From Theodoxus fluviatilis (lineage: Eukaryota; Mollusca; Gastropoda; Cycloneritida; Neritidae): a DNA stretch of 64,000 nucleotides. The notes beneath the pieces are model-generated. The model did no database searches, was not told the DNA's origin, and saw nothing but the letters and a program-made list of their open reading frames with translations. Made by a program: the position numbers and the translations under genes. The first letter of the stretch is position 1. The number at the start of each line of letters is the position of its first letter. Of the stretch, positions 11,209 to 22,588 are shown piece after piece. Where the stretch lies: contig JAWQFJ010026605.1 in NCBI GenBank assembly GCA_034096865.1, positions 5,001 through 69,000 of the forward strand, in the 5' to 3' direction.

Positions 11209-11344
11209 CGACTCAGGGCTCATCTTGAGCTTCCAGAGGTGCAGCACGGCCTCCAGCATGTTGCAGACCATCTGGGAAGTTGTCCAGGGTGTCATGCCTG
11301 TGGGAGTGGACTCCAACAACCGACTGCTCACCTGCTTCACCGAC
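11209..11344 (-). CDS. FNIP: FNIP exon 18
   Basis: Acceptor CTGTGCAG, donor GAGTCG|GTCAGT; in phase 2, out phase 0. Codons include SVKQVSSRLLES and TSQMVCNMLEAVLHLWKLKM followed by SPES, matching the conserved SSLV.N.L...L.L....SPE block of the FNIP C-terminal domain. A longer open frame in another register over the same bases is spurious. Confidence 0.88.
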
Positions 11345-12119
11345 CTGCACAGCAGTCAATAGGTCTACTGTAGTCATTGTACACAGTGTCACTATGGGCA
11401 TTACACAAGCAGTGTAGACAGGAGAAGACAACAAGGGCCATAGTAGCTCAGTTGCCAGAGCATTTCGGGCACTAACTGAAAGGTTGCAGTTTCAGTCCCT
11501 GCCTGTGGTCCATTAGTTGTATACAAAATGTTCCAGTCTTTAAATATTTAAGGTACTTTTTCCTTAGGTCTTCATAGGGTATACAGGATACCAATAAATG
11601 TATATCTACTATGTGCTTTAATTGTCCAATATGCTATGTTCCACTTCTGATAACTACTATGTCAGATTTTGTAAAGGACAGCCAGCCTATCAATAAAATT
11701 GTATTGAAAATGTCAAACATCTCTCTCTTGCTATGGGGGTTGAGGTACATGTGGAGGATGAATGGGTGGGGGGTTGGGTGACAATTAAGGAGGCACAGGG
11801 AAATGAAGCACATTTTCACTTTATCTTAAAGAGTGGCATGATTTCATATATTCATATACACTAATTTATCCTAAAATGCTCATCCCATGAAAGTTGGCAT
11901 TTCATTGAGCAAATGTTCGAGGGATACACTTTTCTATCTATGCAATGAAAGGGCACTAAACACTATTTGACCCACCCTTGGTTAACTGGGAAATGATTTG
12001 TTACAAATTCTCACTTGAAGGATACCCTGAGCTTGTTTAGGTGGTGACAACTCTAGTGGACAGAACACCCCATAAATAAATTTAAAAAAATAAATAAATA
12101 AAACTCTACCCCACAGTAC

Positions 12120-12176
12120 CTACTCACTAGTCCTAGGTATTGGCCACCACACAAATGGCTTCCGATATGTACTCAC
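12120..12176 (-). pseudogene. Partial tandem duplicate of FNIP exon 17
   Basis: Downstream of exon 17 on the - strand, about 45 bases repeat the exon's last two-thirds (GAGTACATATCGGAAGCC...GTGGCC) with a few changes. The copy contains an in-frame TAG and its donor is TAG|TGAGTA. The period is about 55 bp. It lacks an acceptor and looks non-functional. Confidence 0.85.
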
Positions 12177-12238
12177 CAGTCCTCAGTGTTGGCCACCACA
12201 CAAATGGCTTCCGATATGTACTCATCCAGCACTGGATG
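12177..12238 (-). CDS. FNIP: FNIP exon 17
   Basis: Acceptor GGGTTGCAG, donor ACTG|GTGAGT; 20 codons plus two bases encode HPVLDEYISEAICVVANTED and the W completed by the next exon. This matches the invariant HPVLDEPIAEA.CI.AD...W segment of FNIPs. It is too short for ordinary ORF detection. Its 3' part is tandemly duplicated just downstream. Confidence 0.92.
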
Positions 12239-12574
12239 CTGCAACCCAACCAAGCACTCTTGTCAGTGGGCAAGGCAAGAGTCACTGCACAAATTATTTG
12301 ACAGAGGTAAGGTCAGAGTATACAACAAGGGCAAAATCTCACAGCCACATCACCTCATCTGCTGTCTCAATTCATCTTTCATTTTTCTTTTGAGTTGTCA
12401 TGAAAAATCAGGAATACAACATCAATTCCTATAAAATGCTTCCTGTACTGATAATATCTATGAAAACTACAACTTTCAATATTTCTTTTGTGTTCATTCC
12501 ATTACAAGTAATTGAAAATGAGACATCGCTATCTCTCAATCATGATCAACTTCAAGGATCCACATGGGTCCCAC

Positions 12575-12743
12575 CTGCGTAGCAATCTGGAGGTCGTTGT
12601 GGAGCTTGGGCAGGAAGCTGGTGTCCGAGGTGCCATGGAGGATAAAGTCCGACATATAGTGGTCCGAGTACCCGCCAAACAGTGAGCGGCCAAAGTTTCT
12701 CTCAAAGCTTGTGCTCACTGGAGTGGCGGCTTCTGTGGTCATC
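12575..12743 (-). CDS. FNIP: FNIP exon 16
   Basis: Acceptor TTTGGCAG, donor ACGCAG|GTGGGA; in phase 2, out phase 0. Contains ERNFGRSLFGGYSDHYMSDF, the hallmark FNIP motif (NFGRSL.GGY...Y..DF.LHG), then KLHNDLQIATQ. Confidence 0.95.
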
Positions 12744-13024
12744 CTGCCAAACACACAAGTAGTTAGAGGCCAGTTGTGATGAAACCATGTCACAATACAA
12801 CAAGTTGGCATCCAATTCAGGTGAATCATCAAATTATGTTACAATGCCTAACAGCATGTAAAATCTGTCTCCATTACTGCTGAATGGAGTCTTGAAAGGT
12901 CTCCAACAACTGGGTTAGGGTCACCTGCTGACAGCCTACCAGAGGACCGGGCAGGCACCAGCAGAAGTCAAATTTACCAATGCAGTTCAACAAAACTCTG
13001 CAAGCCTGTGTGGGGTCTGCCTAC

Positions 13025-13135
13025 CTTGGCATGGGAATTTCCTTGCAGTGCACCAGGGGGTCAAAGAGGTCAGGGTCAATGCTGCTGGTGGAGGACAGGT
13101 GGCGCTGGCGACTGGTCTCCCTGGACAGACTAGGC
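13025..13135 (-). CDS. FNIP: FNIP exon 15
   Basis: Acceptor TGCTCCTCAG, donor CCAAG|GTAGGC; 36 codons plus split codons encode SLSRETSRQRHLSSTSSIDP then DLFDPLVHCKEIPMPR. The Ser-rich half is a likely phosphorylated linker and the EIPMP end corresponds to the conserved EIPFPG of vertebrate FNIPs. Confidence 0.85.
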
Positions 13136-13149
13136 CTGAGGAGCAAGCA

Positions 13150-14850
13150 TGCAAACACTGACATTGCCACTGTACAAACACTGGTATTTCCATCAATGTT
13201 TCCACTATACAATAACTGACATTTCCACAACCCAAACACAGGTATTTCCACTGTACAAACACTAGTGTTGCAAATGTATGAACACTGGTCTTTTCACTGT
13301 ACAAACACTAGTGTTACCACTGTATAAAGAGTGGTATTTCCTCTGTCCAAACACTAGTGTTACCACTGTATAAAGAGTGGTATTTCCTCTGTCCAAACAC
13401 TAGTGTTACCACTGTATAAAGACTGGTATTTCCTCTGTGCAAACATTAGTGTTACAGTACAGCGACCTTTGAAAAACCTACCAAATAGGTCTTAATTTGG
13501 AGGAAGTCTTAAAATGGAGGTAAGGAGATTTGAATAAAATGAACATAACATATTATATATCTATAGGGATAATGCCAACATGAAACACAATGCAATACAT
13601 GCCCAATACATCTCTATTACCGTTAACTTGGAGTGTGTGCTAGACCTCCCTTTCTACTTATAACAGCCATACATGTACATGTATGAGCAGAATACAGGAG
13701 GTAAAGGAACTTTGAAGAGGCTGATATCTACCGACATACATAACACAATCCAGCTAGTCTGTGTGTGAAAGGATAGATACCTGTATTCACAAGCAAACTT
13801 GGGTTAACAGTCTTTTATCTATGCATGATACTGTATAATGTACACCTATGCAATTGTTACTTGCAAACGACGTTACTGATTAGGTGACGTAAACAGGTTT
13901 AATTTTGGCTGTGCAGTTTCCGGCTGTTTCAAGGGCACATTACTTGATGAGTGTCTTTCAGGGATTTTTGGTTGAAAAATATACTAATAGATGGCACCGC
14001 TGTAACGTTGGCTGAATTGTTTACTTGATTATTTTGTTCTTTTTTAACCCTAACTCCATGCTGATTGAATGGCCAACAGAGGAAAATTACCTAACTTCAA
14101 CCTGATTTTAACTTTAACTTGACTGACAAATGCCAGACCCCACAGCCACTACAGTCACTATCAGTGTCAGTGTTGCCACTGGAGTAGCCTCTGCCTCCCC
14201 TCCTGGCCACCTGTAAACCGATGCAGACACGTTCTCAGCTTAATCCAAACCAGGCCACCAGGAGCAGCTTCCGCCTCTTCAGTCACTGATGCAGCAGCTC
14301 GCTGCGAGTTGATGCTATTTTTGCCTATGGGTATGAGACTCAAACTGTTGAATCCAATCCATGATGGCTGGAAATTTCAGACAGCTATCTCATGCAGAGC
14401 GAAACTTGTGCTACAAGTCGCTTGGTCTCATGAGACATCACTGGACGGATAGACAATCCTTACAGAACGCGAAGTAATTCTTACTGCACTAAGTGTGCAT
14501 AACACCACTCGCAAAATAACTGCAGTTTGGGGAATATCTAGGTCAAAAAGTCGTTAAAATGTCGAGAATTGACGGTCGCAAGTTGCGTTTTTGAGGAAGT
14601 CGTTTAAGAGAGGTCACTTTGATAGGTAAATACATCTGTTAAAATTTTTCAAGTCGCAATCGTGAGAAAGTCGTTTAAGAGAGGGCCATAAAATAGAGGT
14701 TTTACTGTACCACTGTATGAACACTGGTATTTCCACTGTGCAAAGACTAGTGTTACCACTGTATGAACTCTGGTATTTCCACTGTGCAAACACTAGTATT
14801 TCCACTGTGCAAAATGTTACCACTATACCAACACTAGCATGCTTCACTGC
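13150..14850. repeat. Minisatellite of 21-22-bp units, split by a DNA transposon
   Basis: Units of the form CCACTGTA.AAACACTGGTATTT occur at 13150-13453 and again at 14709-14850. The 1.25-kb pogo-like element sits between the two halves. Lies in FNIP intron 14. Confidence 0.85.
13455..14707. mobile_element. pogo/Tc1-type non-autonomous element
   Basis: Begins CAGTACAGCGACCTTTG and ends, read inward from the right, CAGTAAAACCTCTATTTTA, with TA on each side (13453-13454 and 14708-14709). CAGT.. termini with a TA target duplication are typical of pogo/Tigger elements. Terminal similarity is imperfect and no transposase frame remains. Confidence 0.65.
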
Positions 14851-15170
14851 TTGAAGACAGAGAGTTTGAAATTTTTTTTAAAAGATAACAGCAGGTATCT
14901 ACAATGTATGTTTGAAACATACTCTATATTGAAATGATCTCCATGCAAAGCAACTTTCCAAAGCAACAGAACTTATGTGAAATTCATAAATGCAAGCCAC
15001 TAAAAGTATGTTTAATCAATTCTGCTTTCACGGAAGCTTGTACAATGTACTATTATTTTGCAGCAGCTATTGAGCTGGTCAGAGGGCTTGCTACTCAGTT
15101 CACCACCAGGTCTCAACATGTAACCACAATAATGAACAAACAAGGACAAAACCAGAAGTCAGCCACTCAC

Positions 15171-16220
15171 TTGTGCTTGAGGGAGAAGCTAGGGTGGCGG
15201 CTGGTGGAGCCGAGGTCTGACTGGCTGGACTGCCGCTGGACTGGGGTGCTCCTTGCTCCACTGCTCTCACCACTGCGTGTCAGGCTCTCACTGCTGCGGG
15301 TAAGGGGGTGGTCAATCACACGGTCTTGCTCAGCCACATCATCAATGGTCTTGGTCTCAATGTCCTCAGAGAAGTACTCCTCAAACATGCTGTTGGAGCC
15401 ACCATCCAGAAACTTTCTGCGAGCTGCCTCTCGGCAAGCTTTGGCCTCCTTCTCTGCTTCTTCCTTCTCCAGCTGCAGGGATAGCGCAGATTTTCTCACT
15501 ACAGGAGCCGATTCCAGGGCTTTGGGAGCTGCGTCTACAGGCAATACCTCTGAAGACAGGGATCTGCTTGCTGAACGAAGCACATGCTGCACATTTTCCA
15601 CTCTGGTGGCACGGATGAAATCTGTCACTGAGGCAACACAGGCCTTGGCACCACCAGAGGGAGAGAAACCACAGGTGCCATCACAGTGCTTGCTGCTGTC
15701 ACAGAAAGGGCAGGGAGAGGATGGCTTCTCTTTCCATGGAAAACTCTTGGACTCATCATCACTGCCATTCCACTCTGCTGGAGAGACGCCTGTTCTCTGC
15801 TGTGGTTCTTCACATTCTGTGCTGCTCTTCAAAGCTGCTGACCTGTCACTCATGCCAATGAGCTCAACACATCCACCCACTGTCTTCCTTCCCTGCTCCC
15901 CATTCACAACTTCCAACTCTCTCCTCTCCTGCAAAGCCTGCATGGCACTGTGCACTGCGTCAGCACTGCCTACAGAAGTCAATGAAGAGGAGCTGTCTTC
16001 TTGGCCACCTGTGGCCTTCTGGGAAGTGGTGATGGGCATGTCAAAGGTCAAGGACTCCATGAAGGCCTTCAGACAGCCGAACTCCTTCACCTCATGCACA
16101 TCACTGCATCGGATGAAGTAGCTCAGCACAAAGAGGAACCTTTTCACGATGTCTGCTTTCTTGCCTACAACCACAGTCCTGGACAGCTTCATGGGCAGAG
16201 TGAGAGAGCCATGGAGGTCA
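15171..16220 (-). CDS. FNIP: FNIP exon 14 (large, 1,050 bp)
   Basis: Acceptor CTTGCCAG, donor CACAA|GTGAGT; 349 codons with split codons at both ends. It starts DLHGSLTLPMKLSRTVVVGK, KADIVKRFLFVLSYFIRCSD, the conserved end of the FNIP middle domain. It then runs through a low-conservation Ser-rich loop with a cysteine cluster (PCPFCDSSKHCDGTCGF, about residues 630-650 of the protein) and a charged predicted coiled coil (QLEKEEAEKEAKACREAARR). It ends near FEEYFSEDIETKTIDDV, which matches the vertebrate FDEYF..D.IETRTIDDV motif. A 395-codon frame on the opposite strand is a shadow. Confidence 0.95.
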
Positions 16221-16894
16221 CTGGCAAGACAAAGATTAACATGCACTTTACTTGCAAAGGCTGTCAAATAACTATCATCTCAGTGTCACTTTCAAAAAGA
16301 AGGCTCAATGAGAAAAATGTTAAGCAAAAAGAGATAAATAAATAGTTCCAACATGAACCCAAGTATGGTTTCAGATGAACTTGAACTCTTTTATTTAGGC
16401 CAGATGCCCGAAAGAAGCAAGGAAAACAGCAAATAGAAAATGTGGCAAAACTTGATGTACAGTCAGGGCAAAGCATGGTTTCAGACGAGAAAAAAACACA
16501 AACTTGTTATAAAATATAGAGTGCACCTACACATGTAAATGCTGGGTCACACTTACTTTTTTAAAAAGCAAAAAAAAAGCATGAAGCAAAAAACAAATTA
16601 CATGAAAAAAAATGTATATGCAAGTGTCTAAGTGAAAAGGAGGCTAAAGTTGCTGGAACAGTTCTGAAAAAACGCTCAGCAAGTTGCAAATTTGTATTTC
16701 TATAGCTTTACACTACAGTTATATATTAATATGTGCTATAAGCATGACAATTTATTTGGAATTTGCAAAGAAAATTAAATAAATTTGTGATTGAACAATT
16801 TATTTAATCATTTTCCCAACTTTATAGCCTTCTTTTTGCTTGGATGCTTATGTAACATCAAGGCCACCATGCTGTGATCTAAAAGAAACCTTAC

Positions 16895-16947
16895 CCAAGC
16901 TGTGCCCACAGAGGGTTGTAGGGATGGTTCTTGGTCAACGCATCCAC
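16895..16947 (-). CDS. FNIP: FNIP exon 13 (53 bp)
   Basis: Acceptor TTTTTGCAG, donor CTTGG|GTAAGG. Encodes VDALTKNHPYNPLWAQLG, identical in pattern to the vertebrate ..AK.HPYNPLWAQLGDLYG. Phase 0 in, phase 2 out, joining exactly to exon 14. Confidence 0.95.
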
Positions 16948-17691
16948 CTGCAAAAAGAAATAATCAAGGTCATAACATTGCACAGCACTGTTGGGGTTTG
17001 GTTCCTGAAGCAGTATTTTACACACTAACATAAGTATTCCTCTACACCACATATTTTACCTCTGCTCTCAAGTATTTCAACAAAATCACATCAATGCTGT
17101 ATCCCCCAAGTCACTGTCAATATTTTCAAACTCAGCATCTGGGGAAAACCATTTTTTTAAATACACCTGCCAGTTACAATGCTGCCCACTATGTTATGTG
17201 CGTGGGAAGTTAAATATCATGTGCTCTGATGTCTAGTGGAACCTCCCATACAAAATCTGCTGCCCCTAGACTATTTTTAATCTTAGAACAGATTTTTTAC
17301 AATAACTCTTAACGTCCTGTTCCGCGCCTAACCGCTCCTGAGGCTAAATCCTATGCCGCTTGTAACCGCGTGTCATTCATGCCTAAGAAACCAAGAAAGA
17401 TTACTCTGGCGGGAAGCTCTCTGTGAATGAAGGAAATTACTGCACTACATCCGCTTGGACAGGGTGTCTTGGTGAAATTTTTAAACAGATTTCAATCAAT
17501 TTCTACAGAGTTATTTGGCTTATACGCTCAATTTTATGTGGGCATTCTCCATTGTGGAGATGAAAAACGATAATGTTGACTAAGGTTGAGGCTGTGGTTC
17601 ATTTTTAAAATTGAAATAGTTCAATCTAGACACGTTGCTCAAAGAGTCGGCTCAGCATGATGTAACGGTTTCCTGTGCCCACACAAGTGAT

Positions 17692-17832
17692 TTATCGGAC
17701 CTGTGGGCAAAATATTTCCACTCCGTTTATCGGACCTGTGGGCAAAATATTTCCACTCCGTTTATCGGACCTGTGGGCAAAATATTTCCACTCTGTTTAT
17801 CGCATCTGTGGGCAAAATATTTTCACTGTGGA
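17692..17832 (+). repeat. 35-bp tandem repeat, four copies
   Basis: Unit ttatcggacctgtgggcaaa + atatttccactccgt at about 17692, 17727, 17762 and 17797, nearly identical. FNIP intron 12. The rest of 16948-17690 shows no recognisable feature. Confidence 0.92.
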
Positions 17833-18229
17833 GGAGTTTGCTAATGATCCTTTCATTGAAGCAGTTGTTTCACAAGTATCAATCAGACTTGATGTAAAAC
17901 CAGTGTCACGACTCATGTGAAATGGCCTTAAATTATTATTGTGGAACTCGTCAGCGATTTAAGGTTGGCTAGTGCGCTCAGTCTGCTTTGTCTTGTTGTT
18001 TTCTTGAGTACTTAGTGTGGTTTTCATGCAACATTATGGGTAATGCACATATGGAATTCATGATTGTTGTTCATCCGGTGCAAGATTGGTCAGTTGTGAG
18101 CAGTTTACACGATAACTTGGCCAGTAATAAGGTATTTAACCAGGGATTTGATGGGAGGGGGGATTTTGGGCTTGAAGGATTGGTGGTTGGTGCAGTGACT
18201 GTGAAGGGTTTGATCTGTGCAGCGATTGT

Positions 18230-18862
18230 GGAAGGTTGGTGAAAGGTTGATGATTTCTGTGTTTTGGAAGAAGAGGTGATATGTGATTTGATGGGGGAGT
18301 GTTAATTTGTGCTCTGGAAGAAATGGTGTTTTATTATTTGATGGGGGAATGTTAATTTGTGCTGTGGAAGAAGTGGTGATTGGATGGGGGAATGCTGGTT
18401 TGTGCTGTGGAGGAAGTGATGATATGTGATATGATGAGGGAATGCTAATTTGTGCTCTGGAAGAAATGGTGTTTTGTTATTTGATGGGGGAATGTTAATT
18501 TGTGCTGTGGAGGAAGTGATGATATGTGATTTGATGGAGGAATGTTAATTTGTGCTCTGGAAGAAATGGTGTTTTGTTATTTGATGGGGGAATGTTAATT
18601 TATGCTGTGGAAGAAGTGGTGATTGGATGGGGGAATGCTGGTTTGTGCTCTGGAGGAAGTGATGATATGTGATATGATGGGGGAATGTTAATTTGTGCTG
18701 TGGAAGAAGTGGTGATTTGTTATTTGATGGGGGAATGTTAATTTGTGCTGTGGAAGAAGTGGTTTTTTGTTATTTGATGGGGGAATGTTAATTTGTGCTG
18801 TGGAAGAAGTGGTGATTGGATGGGGGAATGCTGGTTTGTGCTGAGGAGGAAGTGATGATTTG
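18230..18862. repeat. Degenerate approximately 50-bp minisatellite
   Basis: Repeats of gggggaatgttaatttgtgc, then tgtggaagaagtggtg(a)ttt and variable ttgttatttgatg. It abuts the truncated LINE reverse transcriptase frame at 18865. Confidence 0.9.
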
Positions 18863-18864
18863 TG

Positions 18865-19204
18865 GATACGCTGTCAAAGGCTTTGCAGAAATCAATGAAA
18901 GCGGCATACACCTTCTTTCTTCTTCCTAAATATCTTTCTATAATACCATAAAGTGTGAATATATTGTCCACTGTACTATATCCTTTCCTAAAACCAGCCT
19001 GTTCCTCCGAGATCAGTCCGTGTTCTTCTGTCCACTCTTGTAGACGATAATTAAGAATGTGTAGGAAGACCTTACTCAGTGTGCTTGTCAAGCTTATACC
19101 TTTGTAGTTGTTTGGATCATTATGGTTACCTTTCTTGTACAGTGGTACAATGATTGATTCTCGCCAACTAGTAGGAAATGAACCACTATCAAATATGACA
19201 TTAA
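18865..19204 (-). pseudogene. LINE reverse transcriptase fragment (3' part, interrupted by piggyBac)
   Basis: The - strand frame shows VIFDSGSFPTSWRESIIVPL, YKKGNHNDPNNYKGISLTST, SEEQAGFRKGYSTVDNIFTL and AFIDFCKAFDSV. These are reverse transcriptase blocks of a non-LTR element, up to the catalytic FxDxxKAFD motif. The frame is cut at 18865 by the minisatellite. Its N-terminal continuation lies beyond the piggyBac insertion at 21774-21890. Confidence 0.9.
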
Positions 19205-21773
19205 CTCTTTCCGTCCCATTCGCCGCACTGTGCGCCAAAGCGCATTCAGTTGCCTCCCATCCGCCGCACTCTGCGGCAAAGCTACTTCGCTTCGTTTCTT
19301 TGTATATTCCACACTTTCTAGTGTTCCCTCTCGGACCCAATGTGGTTTTACAGCAGTAGAGAGCTCTCCCACAACGTTAGATGAACGTCTAACGTGGAGC
19401 GTGAGGTTTAATGCGACTTTTGTGGACTGTTTGTGATTGTTTTGATCGAGATGTCTGAAGAACAACCCAGAAGTTTTGCGTCACAGCGGCCTAGTCGTTA
19501 TACGGCCGAAATTGCTCGCTTGATTATTGATTCATGCATGAGAGAGGACAGCGATAGTGGACATGAATCTACAATCGATGCTGGTGAAGAATTCATCAAC
19601 CCCTCAGTACGTGTATTTGTGCAGCGAGATTCCAGTTCAGAGTCTGATGTGGAAGTGACAACGTACACCTGATCCTGCAGTTTCGGGCAAATTGAAAGGG
19701 AGAGGCAAAGGTAGGAAAGAACCCACAGCTGACCCATTACCATCTTCAAGTCGTCGACCCCGGACTCCGATTTCACAGCGTGGTCTTAATGAAGATTGGA
19801 GGCATGTGACTGAGGGTTCAACGAAGAACTCATTTCGATTTTGTCCTCTTCGCAAGCCTGGAATTTCATCAGATCTGGGCATCAATGAAGAATCTCGGGC
19901 AATTGACTGTTTTTCAAAGCTCTTCGATGATGAAGTGAGGGATTTTCTTGTTGAATCCATCAACAGCTATGCACGGAAGAAGGTGACTTTGAACACGCCT
20001 CACCTCTCATGAACTTGACAAGTTCCTGGCAACCATCATTGTCATGGGAATTGACAAACGCCCAGAGATAGCTGATTACTGGTCTCTGGCACCTGAATTG
20101 TACACACCTTGGTACCATGCCATGTTTTCCAGAAACAGATTCCAGGTCATCTACCACACCATGCTCCATGCAGGAGATGAGGCTGAAGGCAAGGTCAAGA
20201 TAGAGCCCTTTATGAACCTGCTTCTCTCCAAATTCCGGGCTGCCTTTTACCCCTACAGAGAACTGAGCATTGATGAGATGGTCATTGGATTCAAGGGGAG
20301 ATGGCAGTTCAAACAGTTCAATGCTGCCAAGCCAAGTAAATACCACATCAAGACTTTTGGTCTCTGCGATGCTGCCACAGGCTACGTGACCAACATCCTG
20401 ACGTATTTTGGTGCTGACACCTCCTATGATCCTGAGGCAGACCAGCATTCAGGCCAGGCAGTACAGATCTTCTCCACTCTGCTATCACATGTGGGCCCAT
20501 GCCACAGGCTGTTTGCAGACAGATACTACACCACTCGGGCCCTCATTGACTTCCTACTGGAAAGGCAGCAGTACTATACAGGCACCCTCAATGAGAACCG
20601 TGTAGGCTTTGCTCCACAAATGAAGCAGCTGGCTCTCCAACACAGAGAAATGCAGTGGTTTCTCAAGAGGAATGAAACCATTCTCTGTGTTGCTTTCAGA
20701 GACAAGAAAGCAAAGAAGAAGGTCCTGATGGTGTCCACTGATGCCGAGGTTGGCACGACACAGGTGAAAGACAGGCCAAAGCCCACCATGGTCCACCACT
20801 ACAACTTTAATATGAATGGCTGTGATCTGCTGGACCAGAAGGTGTCCTACTACAACATCTTTGAGAGGAAGACTGTGAAGTGGTGGAAAAAGCTGTTCTT
20901 CTGGCTAATAGAAATTACCCAGGTGAACGCCTTCATCCTTCACAGTCTGGCCAGAGGGGAGAGATCCAAGCCAACCAGTCTGAAGGCCTTCAAACAACAG
21001 CTGCAATCTCAGCTCACTGAGAGGGCTGCAGTGACCCTGCCAGAGCCTGGAGCAGACACCAGGAGACAGCCTAGAAGACCACCAAGTGCCAATCCCATGG
21101 AGCCCCACCGAGGTCTTCGTCGCATTGTCTCCTATGTCAAGCGGGATCGAGACTGCGTCTTCTGCTCCATGTCATCTCAGAGGAAGAGAACCCACTTCAT
21201 CTGCCTTGGATGTTCAAACCAGCCTCATCTGCATCCAAAGGACAGCTTTCAACAGTACCACAATGCATGAAAAGCAACCAGTCCTATTGTAAATAGATGT
21301 ATATAACAGATCTTATCATCCCAGATTCCTCATCTACAATTCCGAGACTGTCATTGTGATGGACAGTTCGTCTCTTCTGTATGTCAGTGCTAGAAAACTG
21401 TTAAAGATTTTTATTTTATTTTGACTGGACATTTTCCAATGGATGATTATTGTGTGATGAAATTCTGGAAAGGATCAGCCGGATCATTACCAAGATATTG
21501 CTTGGTAAGCTGAAATTCAGCATGCTCTTATTTCTTGGTTTTTGAAACAAGTGTGTAATTTCAAGCATGCTTTCTCAGTCTTGCTAAAGGCAACTAACTT
21601 TTTTTGTTTTAGTCTTGTAGAGCATTCATTTTCCTTCAAAATGATATGCCACATGATGCATGTAGTATCTTCTTCTAGAGGCACAATACACTCTCAAAAG
21701 AGCACTACCCGGTGTGTTTTTCTCTGTAGAAAATAATTGTGTTGTGTTCTGTAAAAACGTGGTACGGAAAGAG
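19205..21773 (+). mobile_element. Full-length piggyBac-type transposon
   Basis: Flanked by TTAA (19201-19204 and 21774-21777), the piggyBac target duplication. The ends are CTCTTTCCGTC... and its inverted form GGTACGGAAAGAG, so at least the outer 10 bases are inverted repeats. It encodes the transposase remnant at 19451-21270 on its + strand. Total 2,569 bp. It sits in FNIP intron 12 inside a LINE frame. Confidence 0.93.
19451..21270 (+). pseudogene. piggyBac transposase, two frameshifts
   Basis: The N-terminal acidic part starts at ATG 19451 (MSEEQPRSFASQRPSRYTAE). The frame breaks near 19670 and again near 20000, so three frames are needed. The 408-codon C-terminal part (20044-21270) is uninterrupted. 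It keeps the expected DDD positions: ELSIDEMVIGFKGR, HRLFADRYYTTRAL, and NMNGCDLLDQKVSYYN. It ends in a Cys/His-rich zinc-binding tail (CVFCSM...HFICLGCSNQPHLH). Cut-and-paste transposase at TTAA sites is family knowledge. The frameshifts should make this copy inactive unless they are assembly errors. Confidence 0.9.
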
Positions 21774-21890
21774 TTAAATAAAGTTTGCAGATAGGGGACC
21801 AGTAGTGCAGCAGATGACTTTAACATTTCTGCTAGTGCTTTGTCTGGTCTAATTACATGCAAATAAAGCAAAGAAAAAGATCAAAATCAC
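21774..21890 (-). pseudogene. LINE reverse transcriptase fragment (5' part, right of piggyBac)
   Basis: The - strand frame reads RPDKALAEMLKSSAALLVPY LQTLFN up to the TTAA and continues in frame with VIFDSG at 19204 once the piggyBac element is disregarded. Upstream of about 21890 the frame meets a stop, so the LINE is 5'-truncated or decayed. Confidence 0.85.
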
Positions 21891-22356
21891 TCTGTACTTG
21901 ATCTTAGCATGACCAATATTCATTTCTGACTACACACAAAAACTTTCTTACAGATCCATACAATATTATAGAAGTAGGATTTTTTTTTTTTAAATCAACC
22001 ATGTTATATGTCTTTTTCTCTGAAACCTTACAGGACTGGGGCTTGTAGCTGTGAAATTCCTTATAGGACATTCAGAGTTAAAATGTAATATCTGTTTAAA
22101 GACTTCTATGTAAGATCTCTTTTTAGATGGGTCTCTGCATTACCTTATGTAAATGTCACATTTAAATGCTGATTCAGTCATCATCAGTCAGTCAGTCTCC
22201 CTCCCTCCCTGTCTCTCCAATAGAACTGACAGGATATGCAGAAATGCATGCATGTCAGCTCTAACACTTACAGCACAAGATCAGGCAGGAAGGCTGGCAT
22301 GTATACACAAGTGCATGTATGCACACATGCTTGCATGCATAATAAAATGTACAAGT

Positions 22357-22358
<2 letters not shown>

Positions 22359-22400
<42 letters not shown>

Positions 22401-22410
22401 ACACTCACAC
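22359..22410. repeat. (CA)n microsatellite, FNIP intron 12
   Basis: CA run with TCA interruptions at its right end. Confidence 0.95.
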
Positions 22411-22470
22411 AGCACATGCATTTGGTGAGGGCAAGGGCGGGACAGACATACTGAGGACAAAGAGTCCTAC

Positions 22471-22588
22471 CCATTTGGGGGAGTGCTTGTCCAGATACAG
22501 GCGGGAGGCAGTGCCCCCATGGGGCGTGACAGTGGGTACCCAGGCCAGGTGGTGGGTCAGCACTGCTGACAGTAGTGTGCTCACAAAG
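22471..22588 (-). CDS. FNIP: FNIP exon 12
   Basis: Acceptor CTTGCAG, donor AAATGG|GTAGGA. Encodes FFVSTLLSAVLTHHLAWVPT then VTPHGGTASRLYLDKHSPKW, matching the vertebrate ..L.TAVLTNHLAWVPTV.P segment of the FNIP middle domain. Confidence 0.95.

Noticed and set aside
11213..11434. 73-codon - frame over FNIP exon 18
   Set aside because: Wrong register; the FNIP-like frame is shifted and is fixed by the phases of exons 17 and 19.
14934..16121. 395-codon + strand frame
   Set aside because: It lies antisense to FNIP exon 14, whose frame carries clear FNIP motifs; the + frame has none and is a shadow.
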